In this document: positions 1-13,200 of the stretch, one piece after another | Layout of the letters: every line of letters begins with the position of its first letter | Numbering within the stretch: the stretch's first letter is position 1 | Assembly: GCA_025642075.2 (NCBI GenBank) | Contig: JAODUO010000485.1 | Coordinates: 148,501-212,500 of the forward strand | From: Ridgeia piscesae | Lineage: Eukaryota; Annelida; Polychaeta; Sabellida; Siboglinidae | DNA length: 64,000 nucleotides | Direction of reading: 5' to 3' | Translations under genes and position numbers: made by a program | Notes under the pieces: generated by a model | Told to the model about the DNA's origin: nothing | The model's input: only the letters and a program-made list of their open reading frames with translations | Databases searched by the model: none

Positions 1-806
1 TTTACAACTATTGACCTTGGCTCTAATTTAAAGAATAAACACAAACAAGTTTATTGTGGAACCAACACAATTTATTGTTTTTTATTAAGAAACCCTTCGA
101 TTTATGCTCATGTAATATCATTTTGTAATAAAAGTTATAAAACAATAAGATTTGTTGTAAAGTAAAACATGCAGAAAGAATAGTTATTTACTATGATTAT
201 GATTAAGCATGTACTTATTATTGCAAGTACACCATCTTCTGGGACTTAACTGTGATCAATTGGATTCCTGTGAGCTTTGATTAATTACTACGGCAAACTG
301 TACAATCATGTGCCATCATTGTGCCATGCGTTGGTATAATAAATTGACTGTCCTAAAAGTAAGATACAGTAGTACATATGTATATAAAAAGCACTAACAC
401 CATTTCTGCATCTATTGTCACCCTGGAATATTTAAATAGATCGGTGGTACATGGAACGAACACAATAACGGTTCATCTACGGTTGTCGTAGTAACAGTAA
501 ATCAGTGTCGTCTCACCCCAAATTGTTAGTCATTGAGTGGTGTGAGAAATGTTCTATGAACCGAAAGTACACATTTTTTCCATGGGTATTGTGTTGCGGT
601 CGGGCGATCGTCCTACATAAAACGTTCTCTCCATATTTTAGTGTCAGTATATTATACACAGTATATAAATGAGAGTATACACAGCTTTGAATCGTGCATG
701 TTCGTTCTGGGATCTGGGGTCATATTTTTAACCAAGGTCTTTCTTTTGGTTCCGAGTCTGAAAATGGAAATGCATTTTTAAATAGGCAACACTAATTTTT
801 GTTTTA

Positions 807-808
<2 letters not shown>

Positions 809-858
<50 letters not shown>

Positions 859-904
859 ACATTATACCATACTATTAACTTGTCTACAAATTCCACATTA
901 AGAA

Positions 905-949
<45 letters not shown>
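809..949. repeat. Two (TA)n microsatellites
   Basis: Pure TA dinucleotide runs lie at about 809-855 and 907-949, separated by about 50 bases of unique sequence. Confidence 0.95.
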
Positions 950-952
<3 letters not shown>

Positions 953-1923
953 TTATAATGCGTATATTTATGTAGTCACTGTTAGGTAAACAGTGTAGCA
1001 ACAAACCTGTGCACCTGCAGTCACTGAGATGTGACCACTGAAATAAGAACATAAGAATAGTGTCACCATAGCAGTTAATCCAAATCGCGGCAATGTGGGT
1101 ATGCAGTTGACATCTTTCAGGCTCTATTGTAGTGTTTAGTGGAGCTTCTGTGGCTAGACGCCAGTCAATGGGCTCACGTGTGGCCTTCACTTTGACCAAC
1201 TGCACTTTCATTTTGTCCCTGTCTAATTTAGGTCTCCTGTTACCTGATACTGGGTCACCCAGTTCCCTTGCCCAGGCAGACATGGAAGCTCTGACCGAGA
1301 GCTGAGAAGGTCAGGCAACTTACAACGAATCACAATGGTTATACACAAGAAAGAAAGACTTATCAACTAACTTTATTCAGCGAAATGTACAGACTGCAGG
1401 ACATAAATGATATCAGTGCCATCTAAGGGGGGCTGGACTGGACTGTCATTTGAGACGTTTGGAGCTTGAATCCATCTGCTATGTTTAGAAACTTAGGAAA
1501 CTTTATTCACCCCCCATGTTACCTGTGTCTTTTGAAAAGACCCCAAAAGCATTTTTTACCATCCCAGGGAAAGATACGAAATGTAAAAATATATAATTTG
1601 GTGTGGACTTACAAATGCTAGAAGATGAACTCTGAATTTAATTAACCAATTAGCACAGAAAACATGTAAATAGAGGTATGGTAATTTATAAAGCAAAGAC
1701 AGATGCCTGTGAAGCACATACTAGTTTCCTTAGGTAATAGTTAGTAGGTAATAGGTATACAGCACTGAGGTCAGACTGGTGTTATCTGAAGGAAGAGCTG
1801 GTGGCTGTTGCAAGTGGAAATCTCAGTGCAGATGCTGGCCGAGTGGCGAGTGGTCATACAGATGCTGATCTTAGTACTGGTTGTAACAAGAGGATACCAC
1901 CATAGATAGCGCTATGTCATAGC

Positions 1924-2034
1924 TGACATGACATGACATGACACGACACGACACGACACGACACGACACGACACGACACGACACGACACGACACGACACG
2001 ACACGACACGACACGACACGACACGACACGACAT
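1924..2034. repeat. (ACACG)n pentanucleotide microsatellite
   Basis: About 22 copies of a 5-base unit. The first few read ACATG and the rest ACACG. The open frame across it on the minus strand is a by-product of the repeat. Confidence 0.95.
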
Positions 2035-5000
2035 GATGACCGTAATGGGAAGTGTCGGACAATGCAAGCGGTATCTGTCTATTTATTAATGGGCTAACTC
2101 TATGTCCGATCACTTCCTTCAAACTTTGACTTCTCATTTATCAATTGGCAGCTCATGAAAGGAACAGTCGTAGAGTTATTTTGAGATATTTACTTGCATG
2201 TTTTAGACGCGCTATGCTTTTCTGGAGAACATTTCTCCTTGAAAAAACATTGATGAACTTCTCTCCCCCATATTTTGAAAGGTTTATAAAAATATAATTA
2301 TATTGATAAAGTAGAACCTGTTATATCTGACTGCTCTTTCTGTCCTGCCAAAGTGGTCATTCGAGAGAGGTGGTCAGTTGCCCATGGCAGGTTGCAGGTC
2401 CAGATTATTAAATTGTATGGTTCACTCCATTTGGCGCATAAAGGGTGTTATAAGTGCAGAATTACAGCATAACTATTGGATCATGCCACACAGAAGTACC
2501 CGATAGGTCAGATGTACTGGCTGCAGATAATGCTTTTGTACACATTTTATTATTTCCAAAACTAACAAGGAAGTGAAAAACTCTCAACATGCAAATACTT
2601 TTTTTAAGGATTGTTTAACACCCTTTCTGATGACTCTTTGTGTTAGTGAGTTTAACAGCTTTCTTTCATTGATCATTGATCATTGATCCCAAAATACACC
2701 AATTCAGGTAAGTAATGTGTCTGTGTCTATATTTAGGTGCTGTGGTTGTCAGCTCAAAAGGAGGTGTGTTCCCGCACTTGTGGTAACCCAGCCAGTGGTG
2801 TGACTTCAAGGGCGGCAGGTTGAAAAGAACCTGTGTACGTGTGGAGGCGAGTGACACGTGTGTCTGTGCAGTTTTGCATGTGTGCATCTGCGCATGTTGT
2901 ATTAAGGATAATTATTATGTTTATATTCCATTGTCAGTAAGCTGTGTTACCAGGTTGTTGGGTGTTTATGGCACTTTGTGTGACTATATAGTTAGTCACA
3001 TTATGGTTAGGTTTAATTGTGGTAGAGTTACATTTCCCCACCTGCTTTCTACAGCTATTACTGTCCTAGTGTTCCCGTTTTTAAAGATCTACAGAGCAGT
3101 TAATTAGTTATAACATGTTTTCACTTTGTAAAATTCTGGGGAAAAGCTGAGTAGATCCTGTGCGACAATTCTTGGGTCTTTTGAAGGCAGATAAACAAAC
3201 AAAAAACTTCATGTTTACCCTAGAAAAGATGTCGTAGTGCTTTTACAGTACATAACAAGCATGGAGAGAAAACTTTGTTTTATACGACCAATAAACACAC
3301 ATAGAAAAACATAAATAAATGGAACCATAGTTTAATGATCCACTGGTAGGTACTAGAAATGTGGATGTCTTTAAAAAAGATAAATATCTCAAAGGAGTGG
3401 GTTATACATATAATTTTATTTATGAAGGCAAATTGTAATAAGAATAAACTCTGGCCACAAGGTTGGTAGGCTTGAATGGAGGATATTAATTAGTGCTGCC
3501 CTCATGTGGGCATTAGGCCTGCTATATCATAGTAGACCGTGTTTTTACACGTGAATGTGAATGTCAGAGCTCAGCAGTGCAAAAGTGAGGGTTGCGTGAC
3601 AGCAAGAAGCAAGAGATGGTAAGATAAGATCACCAGAATGGAACGGTGACGTCAAATAGGTGGGACGGTGTTGATGTAATAGGACAGTCACATGTCACTG
3701 CCACAATGTACAGGAAACATGGCATACTGCTTCATCAAGATAACAATATGTTGTCAGTTTGTGTGATAACTGAGTTAGTGCACATGTAGTGCAACTTTGT
3801 ACAAACAGCACTAACAAAACAGTGTTGGATAAATTGAAATCTGCAACAAGTTTGATGTGAAACAATGTGCACCATAGGCAATGTGTAGTGGATTGTATAT
3901 CGACAGTCAGACACAGCTGTGCTATCAAAAATACCCATCTTCAGGAAGGTATTTTATAAGTGGCTCTATTTGATTGTTGTCATGGTTAGGTCAGAAGTCA
4001 AGCAACCAAATAATTTAGTTTAATATTAGTTATTACATGCCATAGAACTACATCGAGACAAAAGACAGTTTTGTGAAGTATTCATACTACAGTGTAGATG
4101 ATTAATCTAGATTACATAAATTACAAAATGTTTTGCAATGCGGCATGGTATACCTGGTATGTCGTTGCAAGTAATATAAAACGCCCAAGTCATTGGTTGA
4201 TAGTTTACATAATTTTGAACAATCGTCAAAATGTCACATGCTCAGAGACTACTTAGAGACTAAGATTGTTCTTAGGCAATGGCAGAGTAAATTAAGGGGA
4301 TTAACTTTGTACTGTCATAAGTAAATATAAACAAACACGCTTGTGTAAAACTCGCCAGGCGCATTCTTATTTTATCCAAAATGAACGTGATGAACTAACA
4401 GCCAATCGCCGTGTGGCTCCACTAAACTCTCCATCCAAACCAACTAGATTCAGTTTACAAACTGCGAGGAAGACCAACACAAAGATGGAAGGACAGTGTA
4501 GAGAAAGCCCTGGAGTTGAAGAGACTGCAGGAGGTGGCGATGACTCGTTCATTCCAGACCAACTCCATGAGGAAACATGGTGACACGAAGAAATCAAAGT
4601 CTATATATGTCATTATGCTAACTTAGGGACATTGTAAGTGTATCTCCTGCCAGGTGCCAAGATACAGTCGTCTCTCTCTATATTTATTAATTTCCTTGAA
4701 ACCCCTGATCTACCAGTTGGCAATGCAGTAAAGAAAACACAAATTACATAACTATTTTGAGTGATTTACTTATGAAGTTACCCATTTGTTTAATGTTTAG
4801 TCACCTATTGTTAGTTAGCTCTCCAGAAGTAGAAAGAATCAAAATACTGTAATACTTTATTGCTCTGTTTGTGGCTGTAGCTATTGCTTGGTTGTACTTA
4901 CTACTAGCTACAGTGTAGTAAGCTACTATTGATTACTTGCATGTATTCGTTACTAGCTGGTAAACTAGTATTTATAATTTCTTTGCATGTTAAAAATCTT

Positions 5001-5141
5001 TTTTAATTTAACAAAAGGTGTTGTTACAATGAAGGACCTTACTTCTGAGGTAGTTCTCATAATGAAACAGTCCCGTGCAGTCTTTGATATCGGCGACAAC
5101 ATTTTTGCTTGTCATAGATTTATGTCAACGACTGCTTGAAT

Positions 5142-5310
5142 GGATCGACCAATTCTTATTGTGTGCGTTTCTATTTCACTCCCTGATGTGAACCACATGT
5201 AGTGCAACTGTCTGTCACCAGCTCCACAAGGGTGTGCCACTAGTACTTGTCGGTATTGAGCAGTAACTGCAGAAGTGTTATATTTGGCGTTGATGCAAAC
5301 TATATTATAA
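5142..5310 (+). repeat. Dispersed repeat, copy 1
   Basis: This stretch resembles 8062-8310 in several blocks in the same order: GACCAATT, then TTTCTATTTCACT-CCTGATG, then CTGTCAC, then GCCACTAGTAC, then a GGC(G/A)TTGAT-CAAAC block. Divergence and indels point to an old interspersed element. No coding capacity or terminal repeats are visible. Confidence 0.6.
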
Positions 5311-5554
5311 TGTTTCTGTCATTCATTTCTCAAGAGTGACTATGCACTAGGTTACAGAGTAAAGCTCTTTTTACGCTAGTATTAATTGCTCACTTACCAC
5401 CGCCCATTGAGTAATACACTATCTGCCTCCTGATTACCACTCAGTCCTCTCAGCTAGGAGAAAGGCTTCTAGAAAATCAGAACATATAAAGCCACCTAGG
5501 TAAATAATACTCATGAATGGGTAGATGAGAGACACAAGGAAGCAAATGAACGTA

Positions 5555-5695
5555 GGGAGACAGAGACGGAGACGGAGACGGAGACGGAGACGGAGACGGA
5601 GACGGAGACGGAGACGGAGACGGAGACGGAGACGGAGACGGAGACGGAGACAGGAGACAGGAGACAGGAGACGGAGACGGAGATGGAAACAGGAG
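5555..5695. repeat. (GGAGAC)n hexanucleotide microsatellite
   Basis: About 20 hexamer copies, ending in interrupted GGAGACA and GAGAGGGA variants. Because 6 is a multiple of 3, it creates false poly-Arg (plus) and Ser/Val (minus) open frames. Confidence 0.95.
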
Positions 5696-6679
5696 AGAGG
5701 GAGAGGGAGATGGAGAGAGAGGGAGGAATGGGGAGGCGGGGAGGCGGGGAGACGTATTGACAGTGGACCATGTAGAGGTGTTTGTGGTAGCAGTGACTGG
5801 AGTGAGTGTCTATAACATTGGACTATTGACTGAGAGAATCCAGCTTCAAATCGTCTGCTGGCTTTTTGAACCTTGGGTAAGTTTGTTCACTGTACATTGC
5901 TCTAGTTCACCCAGCTGTATGAAAGAGACCTGCCTACAATCTGTTACAGATAGTCTTTGTACATTAATAGCTGCACAGGTGAATGCTTCTCATTAGAAGT
6001 CTATATGACGCTCAACTGCTTTATAACAAGCCATCATATAAGGAAACATGATATGCAGTTGTGCACGCAAGTGTTGGTGTAGCCAGGGTGAACCTGTGTG
6101 ACCCATTTCTTTTCCATGCTAAATGCAGTCATACTGCAACTCTGCAACTTCCAGAAATTTAATCCATAATTGAGTATATAGCTTTTGCTATGGAAACAAG
6201 ATTTATGCTATGATATAAGGCAGGGATATTTTATATAACTTTTACATAAATGTGTACGATAGACTTGCACACATATACAATAACATGTTAGTGTTTTTTC
6301 TTCATTGCATGCAAGTGCACACCTTTTCCATACATTATCTTTATTCTGTCTGTCGTACGTATTAAGATGTCACCATCGTGCCGGTGGTTTTTTCACCGAT
6401 GGGCTGATTGCTTTCAATGTAATACGGTGGCTTATGCACTTGAAACATTGTAAGTACGTAAACTGTCCTACGTGAACACTCAAGTGTCCCTACGCCAGAC
6501 AGAGGCCTGTGTCTATCTATCCTGACCTCATTTAGCTTTTTGTGTGTACCAATTCAGTACTGATATAAATGCTTGGCCCATTCATGGGCGGCCATGCGTG
6601 AAATGTTGGACAAACTTCCTCTTCTAGCTCTGACTGACTAGATCCTAGATAACAGTAGACCAGGAACACTGTAGTGGCC

Positions 6680-6751
6680 ATGAGTAACTCACAGACCACC
6701 AGGTCGTTGTTGACTGCCACTGATTTTGAGTGTGTACAACTTACAGTTGGG
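6680..6751 (+). other. Possible upstream exon ending at a GTAAGT donor
   Basis: A short open stretch starts at ATG 6680 and runs 24 codons to GG|GTAAGTG at about 6752. The donor sequence is also the first unit of the 17-bp array that follows. If it were a TRAF6 5' exon, an in-frame TGA at 10055-10057 would keep it out of the TRAF6 protein, so it could only be untranslated or an upstream ORF. No homology is recognised; this is a weak call. Confidence 0.2.
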
Positions 6752-7890
6752 TAAGTGTAACTGTAAAGTATTACTGCCGTGTAAGTATCACTGTTGTGTA
6801 AATGTCACTGTTGTGTTAGTATCACTGCAGTATGACTGTATGAGTATCACTGCTGTATACTTGTAGTCTAACTGTTGTATAAGTACCGCTGCAGTGTAAG
6901 TATCGCTGCTGTGTAAGTATCACTGCTGTATAAGTATCACTGCTGTATAAGTATCCTGCTGCTGTGTAAGTATCACTGCTGTATAAGTATCCTGCTGTAT
7001 AAGTATCGCTGCTGTGTAAGTATCGCTGCTGTGTAAGTATCACTGCTGTGTAAGTATCACTGTTGTGTTAGTATCACTGCAGTATGACTGTATGAGTATC
7101 ACTGCTGTATACTTGTAGTCTAAACCTGCTGTATAAGTATCGCTGCTGTGTAAGTATCGCTGCTGTGTAAGTATCACTGCTGTGTAAAGTATCACTGCTG
7201 TGTAAGTATCGCTGCTGTATAAGTACCGCTGCTAGTGTAAGTATCACTGCTGTATAAGTATCACTGCTGTATAAGTATCGCTGCTGTATAAGTATCGCTG
7301 CTGTGTAAGTATCACTGCTGTATAAGTATCGCTGCTGTGTAAGTATCCTGCTGTATAAGTATCGCTGTTGTATAAGTACCGCTGCAGTGTAAGTATCACT
7401 GTTGTATAAGTACTCGCTGCTGTGTAAGTATCACTGCTGTATAAGTATCGCTGCTGTGTAAGTATCACTGTTGTATAAGTACCGCTGCAGTGTAAGTATC
7501 ACTGCTGTATAAGTATCGCTGTTGTATAAGTACCGCTGCAGTGTAAGTATCACTGTTGTATAAGTACCGCTGCAGTGTAAGTATCACTGCTGTATAAGTA
7601 TCGCTGCTGTGTAAGTATCACTGTTGTATAAGTACCGCTGCTGTGTAAGTATCACTGCTGTATAAGTATCGCTGTGTAAGTATCGCTGCAGTGTAAGTAT
7701 CACTGCTGTATAAGTATCGCTGCTGTGTAAGTATCACTGCTGTGTAAGTATCGCTGCTGTGTAAGTATTGCTGCTGTAGAAGTATCTCTGCAATATGAGT
7801 ATCACTGCTGTGTTAGTATCACTGCTGTATAAGTATCACTGCTGTGTAAGTATCGCTGCTGTGTAAGTAATCAATGCTGCTATAAGTATC
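6740..7890. repeat. 17-bp minisatellite rich in GTAAGTATC
   Basis: About 65 copies of a roughly 17-base unit (CTGCTGTRTAAGTATCR). Many copies contain GTAAGTAT, the consensus metazoan 5' splice site on the plus strand. Some copies are a base or two shorter or longer. The earliest, most diverged copies begin directly at GGGTAAGTG around 6750. Confidence 0.9.
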
Positions 7891-8061
7891 AAGTTTAGAT
7901 CTGTTTAAGCAGATCTCTCTGTGGAGTACAGTGCACTTTCTGCTGTTGTAAGTATTGCTGCTTAAATTTATCAAGTTCTGCAAAGAGTTTCTTGTAGTCA
8001 GTGAAAATCCTGCTTTAAGTACGCTCTTTAAGACCAAAGAAACAAGTTGCTTGTGTGGTTT

Positions 8062-8310
8062 GACCAATTGTCGTTGAGCACATTTCTATTTCACTTCCTG
8101 ATGCGATACATTTCCAGTGAACCTTGACTGTGTCTGTCACTAGACCAACCAACCAACCAACCAACCAACCAACCAACCAACCAACCAACCAACCAACCAA
8201 CCAACCAACCAACCAACCAACCAACCAACCAACCAGAGGTTGCCACTAGTACCAGGGGTATATGTCTATATTTGGTCGTGACTGTGGAATGGTTTATCTG
8301 GCATTGATTC
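8062..8310 (+). repeat. Dispersed repeat, copy 2, split by (AACC)n
   Basis: Second copy of the element at 5142-5310, interrupted by about 23 copies of AACC (8144-8234) between its CTGTCAC and GCCACTAGTAC blocks. The tetranucleotide run has expanded inside the element since the copies diverged. Confidence 0.6.
8144..8234. repeat. (AACC)n tetranucleotide microsatellite
   Basis: About 23 uninterrupted AACC copies. The GWLV-repeat open frames on the minus strand are artefacts of this run. Confidence 0.95.
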
Positions 8311-8477
8311 AAACGACATGCTATTTTATTAGAGGCTTTGATTTTGAAGGCAGTCTGGAGATACCTTGTTTCATCTATGGACTCCGTAATTGTCCCTTGG
8401 TAGTAGTCTGTGTGACTCAAGGTTTTAAAGATGTTAAGAGGTAAAGAGTGGCCAGTGTAAATGATCTATCAACATGT

Positions 8478-8489
8478 GTCTGTGCGTGC

Positions 8490-8521
<32 letters not shown>

Positions 8522-8540
8522 GTGCGTGCGTGCATGCTTG
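8478..8540. repeat. TG/CG alternating purine-pyrimidine tract
   Basis: An alternating TGCG and TGTG tract, a Z-DNA-prone composition. Confidence 0.85.
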
Positions 8541-8763
8541 TGTGTGCTGCCTCCTTGTGCCATCTTTGGTCTGTAGCAACTGATCATACTCATATCTATT
8601 AGTTTTAGTTTGAAACTACTTGTAAGCACGGCATATCATGCTGCTCCAGGATCCGCCATCTTATCATATGTAATGGGCTACACAGATGTGTTCACTTGTG
8701 ATTGGTCAAAATATTAGCATGAAATGTGTATGCATGTAGGAGATTGGAGTCCCATATAAATGT

Positions 8764-8765
<2 letters not shown>

Positions 8766-8807
<42 letters not shown>

Positions 8808-8983
8808 AGTGCCTTTACATTGACTTTACACTGGAATAAGCACTACCATGGGAATAACTTATCAAGTGTCTTTACATTGACTTTACACTGGAATAAGCAC
8901 TACCGTGGGAATAACTTATCAAGTGTCTTTACATTGACTTTACACTGGAGTAAGCACTACCGTGGGAATAACTTATCAAGTGT
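8766..8983. repeat. (TA)n followed by a 57-bp tandem triplicate
   Basis: A TA run (8766-8805) is followed by three near-identical 57-base units starting at about 8804, 8861 and 8918. Each carries TTTACATTGACTTTACACTG and differs from the others by one or two bases. Confidence 0.9.
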
Positions 8984-9828
8984 TATGGCTATTATTAGAC
9001 TGAAGGTTTCTAATTAGTTTAGGTTTGGGTTATAGTTAAGCATGGATAGTGTTACGATTATTTACAGATTGGCTTCCAATGTTGACTCTTAAACACTGGA
9101 AACTATCAGTATGTGAAACATTAATATAATCTACTGGGGGGTAATTATAATTGAATTTGCATTACATATATATCTATGCGAGGGAAGTAAAAGTTACTGA
9201 TCTGATGTTACCTGCAGCTGCTGGTCTGTTGTTTGCTACAAGCTGGTGTACATACCTTTAATAGCAATATTACGGTATTAACCAATAGTATTTCAAATTT
9301 TTTTTTATCACATTAGGAGATAACAAATACCATTCAACTTGGTTTGTAGTGATCAAACTGCCCATATGACAAAACCAGCCTTCAGGCAATAATGATATGT
9401 GATAATAGCCTGGTAGGAAATTCCGTGATGACCTTACAGATACCTATGCTTCATTGTCCACTGAGGCAGAAGGTACAAACACGTTAATTATGTACCATTG
9501 GAGGTACCTAGTACCTGCCTTGATCACAGGTTCAGATGTGTTATTTAACGAAACGAAACCTTTTGGCGTGGGACACATGTATGTTATAATCTGGTCAGTA
9601 AACAACTACTTCAGGGACAGGTGATTGTGAATATAAACAATGGTGCATTGCAGGACCTCCAACTTTGTGAAGGTGTGTCCCAGGCCACAAGTTAGTGTCT
9701 GCTTATTACCTGAAACAAATATATTGGTGTGCGTGTGCATGTGCGCATGTGTGCGAATGTTTATACGTGTGCACAAACTGCACGGCGGGCATATGTATAA
9801 AATACAAATCAAGACAATTCTGGAATAG

Positions 9829-9831
<3 letters not shown>

Positions 9832-9883
<52 letters not shown>

Positions 9884-9884
9884 A
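9832..9884. repeat. (TA)n(TG)n compound microsatellite
   Basis: A TA run changes directly into a TG run, about 80 bases before the probable TRAF6 5' UTR acceptor at 9967. Confidence 0.95.
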
Positions 9885-10066
9885 TTCCTTTTAATAAGAC
9901 TGAATGAAAATTTAGTTTTCTTTATTTTATATTTTCTAACATTTTCAGTATTTTTGTACAATTTTCAGCCAACCTCAGAGTTATGCCCGATGATGCCCAA
10001 TTGCCCAAACACATGCAGTGAGGTGCCCATTGTGACGCATGCATGACGCATGCCTGACGCCGTCAC

Positions 10067-10221
10067 ATGGCGGCCGTGAAACCCGAGGGGTATGACTATG
10101 AGTTCTATCCGCCGGCCGACGCCAAGTACATGTGTCCTGTGTGTCTGATGGTGCTGCGGGAGCCCGTTCAGACGAACTGCGGCCATCGCTTCTGTGGAGC
10201 ATGTATCCAACGCTGGATCAG
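10067..10221 (+). CDS. TRAF6: TRAF6-like exon 1: start and first half of RING
   Basis: Encodes residues 1-51 plus two bases of codon 52. Six RING zinc ligands are here: C23, C26, C38, H40, C43 and C46. The donor is CAG|GTCAGA (phase 2). Sequence upstream of the ATG contains a short upstream ORF (ATG at about 9983) ending before the start. The probable acceptor of this exon is TTTTCAG at about 9967. Confidence 0.92.
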
Positions 10222-13200
10222 GTCAGACACTCGCTGCTCCCTCTTGCAGCTGTCTTACATTTGTCATGTCCATATCAGTGTCGGTGTATTTGTCTGGGTC
10301 ATCATTGTCTATGTTGGTGTATTTGCTTGTGTCATTATTGTCGGTTGATTTGTCGGCGTCATCATTGTCTATGTTGGTTTATTTAGTTGTATTATTGTCT
10401 GTGTCGTAGTATTTGTTTGTGTCATCATCATCTGTGTTGGTGTATTTGCTTGTGTCACTATTTTCTGTGTCTGCGTATTTGTTGGTGTCATCATTCTATA
10501 GATCACCACATTTGCATATGTCATCTTTGTAATTGTCGATGTATTTGTCGGTGTCATCATTGTTTATGTTGGTATATTTGCTTGTGTCAATATTGTCAGT
10601 GTGTATTTATCAGTTTCATTAGTCTCTAGATCAGCATATTTGCTTGTGTCATCATTGTAATTTCCAAGGCAAAATATAATCGACCATGTGTAATTCATGT
10701 TTTTTTTTTAAAGAGAATTGTCATTTCCTGTTTTGCAGCTACAGTTTAAATTGTCTTTGGCAGGGAGAAGGGTAGCGTAAAATGCCCTGTGTGCAACATT
10801 CGAGTGACAGAGACTAGTATCTTCAACGACAACTGCGTGAAGCGAGAGATTGGGGCACTGACTGTACGATGCCCCAATGCTGCGAAAGGTTGCACGAATA
10901 TCATCGAACTCTCCAATGTGGAGGTATAAAACATATTATATGACGTATGCAATTTATTTAGAAACTTGAATTGCTAGATGATCCAGGTGGAAAACCATCT
11001 TTGAAACTTGAATTTCTAAACTAAAGATAACTGTTCACGAGGCAATACCATTGTTATAATGAGGTCATCTTCCATATGTTGAAAAATTGAAATTCTAATA
11101 TCTCAGTTTCCCACAAACCACTTTTGAAACGTGACAACCTTTCATTTCTGTTAAAATCAGACAGTGATCTTGAAAACACCAATCAAAATGACACCTGTAC
11201 CAATACACAGAAAAACACAGACTGTCATCTGTCATAATTTGACAGCTCTGGTGCCATGCTGCACAAAAAACATAATTTCTACTCATTCGACTCTACATAA
11301 TAATATTATGTTCTCAAAAGTAAATTCGTATTAACTGCATAATGCTTTTTCTATAGGGGGCTCTTTCATTGGATAATAGCAGATGACCCCCTTATTGTTA
11401 TATGTATGTAAGTTGCCTATCGTTGAAAAAATTGTGTATTTGACAGAATCTTTGTTGTTATGTTGGTTCTTTGTTGGTTCTTTGTTGGTGTTTCCAAAGT
11501 CTTATGATATTTACGTGTCGTCACAGAGCCACGAGCAGCAGTGTGAGTTCATGTTTGTGCGTTGTGCCAACAACTGTGGCACGTTTGTGTACCGTGCCGA
11601 CCTCGCACACCACATGACCTACGACTGCAGCAGACGCACTGTCAAGTGCAAGTTCTGTCACAACGATGTGTTGTACAACAAGGAGGAGGTGAGATAATCA
11701 CACTGGTGTGTCCAGTCTTGTGTTGCTTGTTGCTGAGGTCTTCTGGTTGTTTCCAGCACTCGGCATCATCACATTAACTGAATTGAATTCGCTCCCTCCC
11801 TCCTCCTTTTAGCATGCACAAGAGAGATGATCGTTAACACATCTGTACAACTGAAACGCACTTTCAAACACATGGAATTTGATGAGGATTACATTTGTCA
11901 TACACTTTCAAACACATGGAATTTGATGAGGATTACATTTGTCATACACTTTCAAACATATGGAATTTGATGAGGATTACATTTGTCATACACTTTCAAA
12001 CACATGGAATTTGATGAGGATTACATTTGTCATACACTTTCAAACACATGGAATTTGATGAGGATTACATTTGTCATACACTTTCAAACATATGGAATTT
12101 GATGAGGATTACATTTGTCATACACTTTCAAACATATGGAATTTGATGAGGATTACATTTGTCATACACTTTCAAACACATGGAATTTGATGAGGATTAC
12201 ATTTGTCATACACTTTCAAACACATGGAATTTGATGAGGATTACATTTGTCATACACTTTCAAACATATGGAATTTGATGAGGATTACATTTGTCATACA
12301 CTTTCAAACATATGGAATTTGATGAGGATTACATTTGTCATACACTTTCAAACACATGGAATTTGATGAGGATTACATTTGTCATACACTTTCAAACACA
12401 TGGAATTTGATGAGGATTACATTTGTCATACACTTTCAAACACATGGAATTTGATGAGGATTACATTTGTCATACACTTTCAAACACATGGAATTTGATG
12501 AGGATTACATTTGTCATACACTTTCAAACACATGGAATTTGATGAGGATTACATTTGTCATACACTTTCAAACACATGGAATTTGATGAGGATTACATTT
12601 GTCATACACTTTCAAACACATGGAATTTGATGAGGATTACATTTGTCATACACTTTCAAACACATGGAATTTGATGAGGATTACATTTGTCATACACTTT
12701 CAAACACATGGAATTTGATGAGGATTACATTTGTCATACACTTTCAAACACATGGAATTTGATGAGGATTACATTTGTCATACACTTTCAAACACATGGA
12801 ATTTGATGAGGATTACATTTGTCATACACTTTCAAACACATGGAATTTGATGAGGATTACATTTGTCATACACTTTCAAACACATGGAATTTGATGAGGA
12901 TTACATTTGTCATACACTTTCAAACACATGGAATTTGATGAGGATTACATTTGTCATACACTTTCAAACACATGGAATTTGATGAGGATTACATTTGTCA
13001 TACACTTTCAAACACATGGAATTTGATGAGGATTACATTTGTCATACACTTTCAAACACATGGAATTTGATGAGGATTACATTTGTCATACACTTTCAAA
13101 CACATGGAATTTGATGAGGATTACATTTGTCATACACTTTCAAACACATGGAATTTGTGAGGATTACATTTGTCATATACATTTTCTGTTCTGCAAACAT

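Larger units (their letters stand above)
1..6740. other. Gene-free AT-rich upstream region
   Basis: I see no conserved protein or RNA gene here. Open frames on either strand are short, and most are made by simple repeats (TA, ACACG, GGAGAC). A minus-strand frame at 804-1283 has about 100 codons of mixed composition before it runs into a TA repeat, but I recognise no domain in it. A plus-strand frame at 4341-4583 is likewise unrecognised. The region may hold the promoter and 5' UTR exons of the TRAF6-like gene downstream. Confidence 0.5.

Noticed and set aside
804..1283. A 159-codon minus-strand frame
   Set aside because: One third is TA-repeat translation and the remainder matches no family I recognise; kept only as a remark.
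4341..4583. Possible TRAF6 N-terminal exon (MEGQCRESPG...)
   Set aside because: An in-frame TGA at 10055-10057 prevents joining to the RING exon in frame, and the sequence has no TRAF6 likeness.
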